DNA of 57,901 nucleotides from Gammaproteobacteria bacterium (GTDB lineage Bacteria; Pseudomonadota; Gammaproteobacteria; Ga0077554; Ga007554): NCBI GenBank assembly GCA_023266055.1, contig JAHFRW010000015.1, positions 1 to 57,901 of the forward strand, read 5' to 3'. Shown piece by piece: positions 52,617 to 57,901 of this stretch (position 1 is its first letter; each line of letters starts with the position of its first letter). The notes under the pieces were generated by a model. It saw only the letters and a program-made list of their open reading frames with translations, ran no database searches and was not told where the DNA came from. The position numbers and the translations under genes were made by a program.

Positions 52617-55346
52617 ATGATGAAAACACCTGCAAAAGTATCCGACTGGCATGCTCTTTCCATTGATGAAGCCACGGAAGCCAGTGGTGTTGACCCTGCT
52701 CACGGGTTAAGCATTGCTGATGCGGAGCAGCGTTTGGTTGTTCATGGCGCCAATCGTCTGGCTGAGCCGCCGCCACGTTCGCCATGGTTGCTGTTTCTGG
52801 AGCAATTCAAAAGTGTGCTGATTTTGATTCTGATCGGCGCTGCGTTGTTGGCGGGGATGATTGGTGATATCAAGGACGCGGTTGTGATTTTAATGGTAGT
52901 GCTGTTCAACAGTGCGCTGGGGTTTTATCAGGAATACCGCGCTGAACGCAGTCTGGTGGCACTCAAGAAAATGTTGGCGCTCACGGCGCGGGTGCGGCGC
53001 GATGGGCAGGTGATCGAGGTTGCTGCGGATGCGTTGGTGCCCGGCGATATCGTATTGCTTGAAGCCGGTAACCGGGTGCCTGCCGATGGTCGTTTGATCA
53101 CTGCGCACAGTGTGGAGGTTGATGAGTCGAGCCTGACCGGGGAATCGCACCCCGTCAGTAAACATACCGCACCCCTGCACGATGATAACGCTCCACTGGC
53201 AGAACGCTTTAATATGGTTTTCATGAATTCGGTGATGACACGCGGCCGCGCCGAGATGCTGATTACCGCTACCGGCATGAACACCGAGATGGGGCATCTG
53301 GCGGGCCTGCTGGAAACCACGCAAGAATCACCAACGCCGCTGCAAAATCAGTTGAATCAGCTCGGCAAACGTCTGGCAATGATCGCCGGTGTCGCCGTGT
53401 TGCTGGTGCTCGCACTGGGTCTGCTACGCGGTGAGCCGCTGGCAGAGATGCTGCTCACGGCTATCGCCCTTGCCGTGGCGGCTATTCCCGAAGGTTTACC
53501 GGCGGTGGTGACGGTGACACTGGCCATTGGCATGTATCGCATGTCACAGCATAACGCCATTGTGAAACGTCTCGCTGCTGTGGAAACGCTGGGCTGTACG
53601 GCAGTGATCTGTACTGACAAAACCGGCACGCTGACGATGAATCAAATGACTGCACGCGCCTTTTTTTATCAAGGGCGACTGTTTAATGTCAACGGTGAAG
53701 GTTATCACGCAACGGGTGCCATTCTTGCCGATGATGGCGCGCCTTTGCCTGACTTTTCATCGCTGTTGTTGCCTGCCGCGCTGTGTAATGACAGTCAGGT
53801 GAACGATGGCCAGTTGATAGGCGATCCCACGGAAGGCGCATTACAGGTGCTGGCGGCCAAAAGCGGCATCAACCATGACGAGAGCCAGCGGCACTGGCCA
53901 CGCCTGGCAGAGATTCCTTTCGATGCTGCCCATAAGCTCATGGTGACGTTTCACCATGAGCTTGATAATAACGGTGACACGATACATGTTTTCGTCAAGG
54001 GTGCACCCGATGTGCTCTTGCAGCATTGTGTCACCTTGATCGGTGCAAACGGGGGCGACAATAAACCGCTGGATGATGACTTCAAACAACGTCTGCACCA
54101 ACAAAACGAAGACCTTGCCAAACGTGGGTTACGGGTGCTGGCCATTGCTTCATGTACCCTGCCCGCGCATGATTTTAACCCGGCAGGCAATCTCTTTGAA
54201 CAATTGCATGCGCTTGCTTTCGTGGGCCTGATTGGTCTTATGGATCCACCGCGTGCCGAGGCGCGTGATGCGATTGCCTTATGCGGGAAGGCCGGTATCG
54301 CGGTAAAGATGATTACGGGTGATCAAAAAATTACTGCGGCGGCTATCGGTGGTGAGTTGGGCTTGCGTGGCGATATTATCACGGGCAGTGAGCTGGATAA
54401 CATGGATACTGAAACCCTGGCGGCACGTATTGCGCATATCGCGATTTTTGCACGCACCAGTCCCGAACAAAAGGTCAAGATTGTGCTGGCGTTAAAACAA
54501 CATGATCAGGTTGTTGCCATGACCGGCGATGGCGTTAACGATGCGCCTGCCCTGAAGAGTGCCGACATCGGCATTGCCATGGGCAGCGGCACCGAAGTGA
54601 GCAAGGAGGCGGCCAGCCTGATTCTCACCGACGACAATTTCTCCACTATTGTACGCACCGTGCGTGAAGGACGTGCCATTTACGACAATATCGTAAAATT
54701 CGTGCGCTTTCAGCTTGCCACTAATATGGGGGCGTTGCTCACGGTGGTGAGCGCGCCGTTTTTAGGCTTGCCCATTCCCTTTAGTCCGGTTCAGATTCTG
54801 TGGATCAATATTATTATGGACGGCCCACCCGCGCTGGCACTAGGTGTTGATCCGCCACGGCCCGGTCTGATGGAAGAGCCGCCGCGTGACCCCAAAACAC
54901 ATATTCTGACCCTGCGACGCCTCGGTAAATTGCTGGCTTATGGTACGACCATGACGGTAGGCACGCTGGGCGTGCTTTATTATGGCCTGAGTCAGATTGA
55001 AACCGGGGTGGGCAGTGACGCTGAGGCAGGCCGTGCACGCGCGCTCACGCTTGCTTTTACCACGTTTGTGCTGTTTCAGTTTTTCAATGTGTTTAATGCA
55101 CGTGCTGAGCGTGGCTCAGTCTTCACACAAAACTTTTTCAGTAATGGTAAGCTATGGCTTGCCTTGGTGGGGGTGCTGATCATGCAGGGGTTGGCCGTCT
55201 ATTGGCCACCCGCACAAGCCATTTTTCACACCACGGAGCTCTCGGTGATGGACTGGGGCATCGCGGTGGCGGTGTCCTCGTCAGTACTTTGGCTCGAAGA
55301 AACACGCAAGCTGATGTTGCGTATTCTTCGCCCCTCTGTCACTTGA
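52617..55346 (+). CDS. P2-type (Ca2+-type) cation-transporting ATPase
   Basis: A 909-residue P-type ATPase. An N-terminal cation ATPase domain is followed by actuator motif LTGES near residue 176, M4 motif VAAIPEGLPAVVTVTLA as in SERCA/PMCA pumps, phosphorylation site DKTGT near 334, nucleotide-binding KGAPDVLL, hinge TGDGVNDAPALKSADIGIAMG near 635, and M6 motif LWINIIMDGPPALALGVDPP with the Asn and Asp ion ligands. The M4 Glu and M6 Asn/Asp fit Ca2+ export with one transport site; Mn2+ or other cations remain possible. It starts at ATG 52617 or 52620 after AGAGAA. It reads toward an Mrp antiporter gene 137 bp downstream. Confidence 0.92.
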   Translation: MMKTPAKVSDWHALSIDEATEASGVDPAHGLSIADAEQRLVVHGANRLAEPPPRSPWLLFLEQFKSVLILILIGAALLAGMIGDIKDAVVILMVVLFNSALGFYQEYRAERSLVALKKMLALTARVRRDGQVIEVAADALVPGDIVLLEAGNRVPADGRLITAHSVEVDESSLTGESHPVSKHTAPLHDDNAPLAERFNMVFMNSVMTRGRAEMLITATGMNTEMGHLAGLLETTQESPTPLQNQLNQLGKRLAMIAGVAVLLVLALGLLRGEPLAEMLLTAIALAVAAIPEGLPAVVTVTLAIGMYRMSQHNAIVKRLAAVETLGCTAVICTDKTGTLTMNQMTARAFFYQGRLFNVNGEGYHATGAILADDGAPLPDFSSLLLPAALCNDSQVNDGQLIGDPTEGALQVLAAKSGINHDESQRHWPRLAEIPFDAAHKLMVTFHHELDNNGDTIHVFVKGAPDVLLQHCVTLIGANGGDNKPLDDDFKQRLHQQNEDLAKRGLRVLAIASCTLPAHDFNPAGNLFEQLHALAFVGLIGLMDPPRAEARDAIALCGKAGIAVKMITGDQKITAAAIGGELGLRGDIITGSELDNMDTETLAARIAHIAIFARTSPEQKVKIVLALKQHDQVVAMTGDGVNDAPALKSADIGIAMGSGTEVSKEAASLILTDDNFSTIVRTVREGRAIYDNIVKFVRFQLATNMGALLTVVSAPFLGLPIPFSPVQILWINIIMDGPPALALGVDPPRPGLMEEPPRDPKTHILTLRRLGKLLAYGTTMTVGTLGVLYYGLSQIETGVGSDAEAGRARALTLAFTTFVLFQFFNVFNARAERGSVFTQNFFSNGKLWLALVGVLIMQGLAVYWPPAQAIFHTTELSVMDWGIAVAVSSSVLWLEETRKLMLRILRPSVT

Positions 55347-55483
55347 TCCACTGCCGCATAACCCTGCCGGAATATCATGCCAGGCATTTCAACAAGGCGA
55401 GGTTATGCAAAACAGCCTGACCAGACATTGTGGGATCAAACATCGATATGTACGCGTATTTCCAGCAGTTATAATCCATTAAC

Positions 55484-57901
55484 ATGAATTTGCTTTTCGT
55501 CATTCTTACGCCTTTCATCGGCGCTGCGATAACGGCCTGGATTTCACGGCTGGGTCGACTGCATGCCGCCTGGATGGCAGGGGCGATGACGCTGCTCGCG
55601 CTGGCCTGGCTGTTGCCGCTGGCGGGTGAGACGTTCGCGGGTCATACCGAGATTCAGCGCATTCCCTGGATGTCGAGCGTGGGCCTTGATCTTGCCTTTC
55701 GCCTGGATGGATTGGGGTTGTTGTTTGCGCTGCTGATTCTGGGCATCGGCCTGCTTATTGTGCTCTACGCCCGTTATTATCTCTCGGCACGGGATTGCAT
55801 GGGGCGTTTCTATGCTTATCTGCTGCTGTTTATGGGTTCGATGCTGGGCGTAGCATTGTCCGAAAATATTATTCAGTTGTTGATCTTCTGGGAACTGACC
55901 AGTCTTTCATCTTTTTTACTTATCAGTTATTGGCAACAGCGCGTGGAAGCGCGTCATGGCGCGCGCATGGCGCTGACGGTGACCGGGGCGGGTGGGCTGG
56001 CACTGCTGGGAGGTTTTCTGTTACTCGGTGGGATGGCGGGCAGTTATGATCTCTCGGTTATTCTGGCCTCAGGCGATATTATCCGCGCCCATCCACTCTA
56101 TCTGCCCATGCTGGTGCTGGTGTTGCTGGGTGCCTTCACCAAGTCGGCCCAGTTCCCGTTTCATTTCTGGCTACCCAACGCCATGGCGGCACCTACACCG
56201 GTGTCGGCTTATCTGCATTCGGCCACCATGGTCAAGGCGGGGGTTTTTCTGCTGGCGCGATTTTTTCCGGCACTCTCCGGCACACCGGAATGGTCGTGGC
56301 TGGTAGGTGGCGCAGGGTTGATCACGCTGCTGATAGGTGCCTTTTTTGCGCTGTTCAAGCATGATCTCAAGGGGCTACTGGCGTATTCCACGATCAGCCA
56401 TTTGGGATTGATTACGCTCTTGTTCGGCATTGGCACGCCGCTCGCAGTGGTGGCCGGGGTGTTTCATATCATCAACCACGCCATTTTCAAGGCGTCGCTG
56501 TTTATGGCGGCGGGGATTATCGATCATGAGACCGGCAGCCGTGATATGCGTCGTATCAATGGGCTGTGGAAATTCATGCCACACACCGCGCTGTTGTCCA
56601 TGGTAGCCGCCGCTTCCATGGCCGGGGTGCCGTTATTCAACGGCTTTTTGTCCAAGGAAATGTTTTTCGCCGAAGCGGTGAGCCCCACTACCTTGCTGCG
56701 TTTTGGCTGGCTGTTACCGGCCGCGGTCACGGTCGCGGGCATATTGGCGGTGGCCTATTCGCTGCGTTTCATTCACGATGTATTTTTCAACGGTGAGCCG
56801 GTTGATTTGCCCAAGACACCGCACGAGCCACCGCGCTGGATGAGGGTACCGGTGGAAGTGCTGGTGGCATTGTGTTTACTGGTGGGCATTTTCCCGGTGC
56901 TGACGGTGCAACCCATTCTTGCCGTGGCGGCACAGGGTGTATTACAAGCGCCGTTGCCTGTCTATAATCTGGCGATCTGGCATGGCTTCAACCCGGCATT
57001 ATGGATGAGCGTGATTGCGCTGGTCGGTGGCGGGTTGGTGTATCTGAGCCGCAAGCCTTTATTCACGTTGCACGCACGGATGGAGGGATGGTTCGAGGCA
57101 AAGACATCCTACCAGTATGTGCTGAACGGGTTGTTTGCTTTTACTGCGGCGTTGACCCGCGTGCTGGATTCGGGCTCGCTGCAACGCATGCTGTTCCTGT
57201 TCATTGGCTTTGCGGTCGTGCTTGGCACGGTGGGATTTTTTGGTGGGGATGCGCCGCTGACTGGCAGCCGCGCTTTATTACCGATGGATGGTGTGAGCCT
57301 GATGGCCACATTGGGGTTGGTGACTGCAGCTATTGGCACGGTGATTTTACATCGACAACGTTTGGTGGCGCTGATCCTCATGGGTGCCGTCGGACTGGTG
57401 GTGGCGCTGATCTTTATCAAATTCTCTGCGCCCGATCTGGCACTGACACAACTTTCCGTGGAAGTGGTAATGATCGTGCTGCTATTACTGGCACTGTATT
57501 TTCTGCCCCAGCACACACCTGCTGAATCAACTTCGCTGCGTCGCAGTCGCGACCTGTTATTGGCAGTGACCGCAGGCGGCGGAGTGGCCGCGCTGACCTG
57601 GGCGGTGCTGACACGACCTTATCAGAGCATTGCCGATTATTTTCTGACGCACAGCGTTTCAGGTGGCGGTGGCAGTAATGTGGTGAATGTGATTCTGGTG
57701 GATTTTCGTGGTTATGATACGCTCGGCGAGATCACTGTGCTGGCGCTGGCCGGACTGGGTATTTATGCGATGCTGGAGGATCTGTATCTGCCCGGCCCTG
57801 ATCACGATGCCGAAGGACGCCCCTGGAACCCTGATCTGCACCCTGTCATTATGTCTTCGCTCACTCGCCTGCTGCTGCCACTCGCTCTGCTGGTGTCGGT
57901 T
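55484..57901 (+). CDS. mrpA: Mrp Na+/H+ antiporter subunit A (3' end outside window)
   Basis: The frame is open from ATG 55484 to the last base (806 codons) with no stop, so the gene is partial. MrpA is the largest subunit of the multisubunit Na+(K+)/H+ antiporter and is related to NuoL. Seen: N-terminal segments MNLLFVILTPFIGAAITAW, the conserved Glu in LLIFWELTSLSSFLLISYWQ near 140, the Lys-containing half-channel AFTKSAQFPFHFWLPNAMAAPTPVSAYLHSATMVKAG, the His-rich HIINHAIFKASLFM, and the C-terminal MrpA-specific and MrpB-like region (KFSAPDLALTQLSVEVVMIVLLLLALYFLP; VNVILVDFRGYDTLGEITVLALAGLGIYAML). Subunits C-G are expected to follow. Because it runs off the edge it is easily missed by simple ORF listing. 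Confidence 0.95.
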   Translation, partial: MNLLFVILTPFIGAAITAWISRLGRLHAAWMAGAMTLLALAWLLPLAGETFAGHTEIQRIPWMSSVGLDLAFRLDGLGLLFALLILGIGLLIVLYARYYLSARDCMGRFYAYLLLFMGSMLGVALSENIIQLLIFWELTSLSSFLLISYWQQRVEARHGARMALTVTGAGGLALLGGFLLLGGMAGSYDLSVILASGDIIRAHPLYLPMLVLVLLGAFTKSAQFPFHFWLPNAMAAPTPVSAYLHSATMVKAGVFLLARFFPALSGTPEWSWLVGGAGLITLLIGAFFALFKHDLKGLLAYSTISHLGLITLLFGIGTPLAVVAGVFHIINHAIFKASLFMAAGIIDHETGSRDMRRINGLWKFMPHTALLSMVAAASMAGVPLFNGFLSKEMFFAEAVSPTTLLRFGWLLPAAVTVAGILAVAYSLRFIHDVFFNGEPVDLPKTPHEPPRWMRVPVEVLVALCLLVGIFPVLTVQPILAVAAQGVLQAPLPVYNLAIWHGFNPALWMSVIALVGGGLVYLSRKPLFTLHARMEGWFEAKTSYQYVLNGLFAFTAALTRVLDSGSLQRMLFLFIGFAVVLGTVGFFGGDAPLTGSRALLPMDGVSLMATLGLVTAAIGTVILHRQRLVALILMGAVGLVVALIFIKFSAPDLALTQLSVEVVMIVLLLLALYFLPQHTPAESTSLRRSRDLLLAVTAGGGVAALTWAVLTRPYQSIADYFLTHSVSGGGGSNVVNVILVDFRGYDTLGEITVLALAGLGIYAMLEDLYLPGPDHDAEGRPWNPDLHPVIMSSLTRLLLPLALLVSV

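Noticed and set aside
55356-55408. GCATAACC...GGTTATGC paired ends, considered as an integron attC site or terminator after the P-type ATPase
   Set aside because: The attC core consensus (RYYYAAC / GTTRRRY) does not fit, no integrase or cassette array is near, and the 37-base loop with no T run makes a poor terminator. It remains only a weak fold-back.

Overview
The window reads as a chromosomal segment of a gammaproteobacterium. The gene order pilT / yggS / proC / yggT, a type I-F (Ypest) CRISPR-Cas locus, a chemotaxis cheB, and an alpha-2-macroglobulin gene followed by pbpC all fit that class. I cannot name a genus from the sequence alone.

Layout. (1) 1-8225 is scarred, IS-rich DNA. It holds the end of an ISL3-like element, a GNAT-histone-deacetylase fusion gene, a broken ACT-domain (GcvR-like) gene, an intact cheB preceded by a decayed cheW-like gene, an IS5-family element with clean CTAG target duplications inserted upstream of (and probably into) an RTX-repeat protein gene, and a decayed IS110-family transposase. 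(2) 8226-13917 is a housekeeping block: a dynamin-like GTPase, a small unknown ORF, yggT, proC and yggS on the minus strand, with pilT divergent. (3) 13940-16352 is a minus-strand operon of a HAD phosphatase and a FecCD/BtuCD-type ABC importer, joined by TAATG stop-start overlaps. (4) 16477-23318 carries a deleted GDSL esterase with a PEP-CTERM tail, a TrpD2-like gene, a 1240-residue PilZ/DUF1631/GGDEF/EAL protein and a CaCA-family exchanger. (5) 23561-37368 is a three-gene plus-strand operon of about 13.8 kb: a giant secreted beta-repeat protein, a CTEQ-thioester alpha-2-macroglobulin, and penicillin-binding protein 1C. A strong hairpin closes it. (6) 37457-39175 is a HAF/DUF11 secreted protein on the minus strand. 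(7) 39307-51755 is a complete I-F CRISPR-Cas system on the minus strand (cas1, cas2-3, csy1, csy2, csy3, cas6f, then the array). The array has 68 identical 28-bp repeats plus one degenerate terminal repeat, giving 68 spacers. (8) 52617 to the end holds a Ca2+-type P2 ATPase and the start of an Mrp antiporter subunit A that runs off the window.

How the genes work together. The cas genes and array form a self-contained adaptive immune locus. Its crRNA repeat folds to the Cas6f hairpin, and Cas6f keeps His29. The operon in (5) looks like a periplasmic protease-trap and peptidoglycan-repair unit. Its first gene product is not a family I recognise. Its only cysteine lies in the sequence C-A-E-Q, which matches the CxEQ thioester consensus that the neighbouring macroglobulin also carries (CTEQ). 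If real, this would be a two-thioester system, and it is the observation I rate highest in the window.
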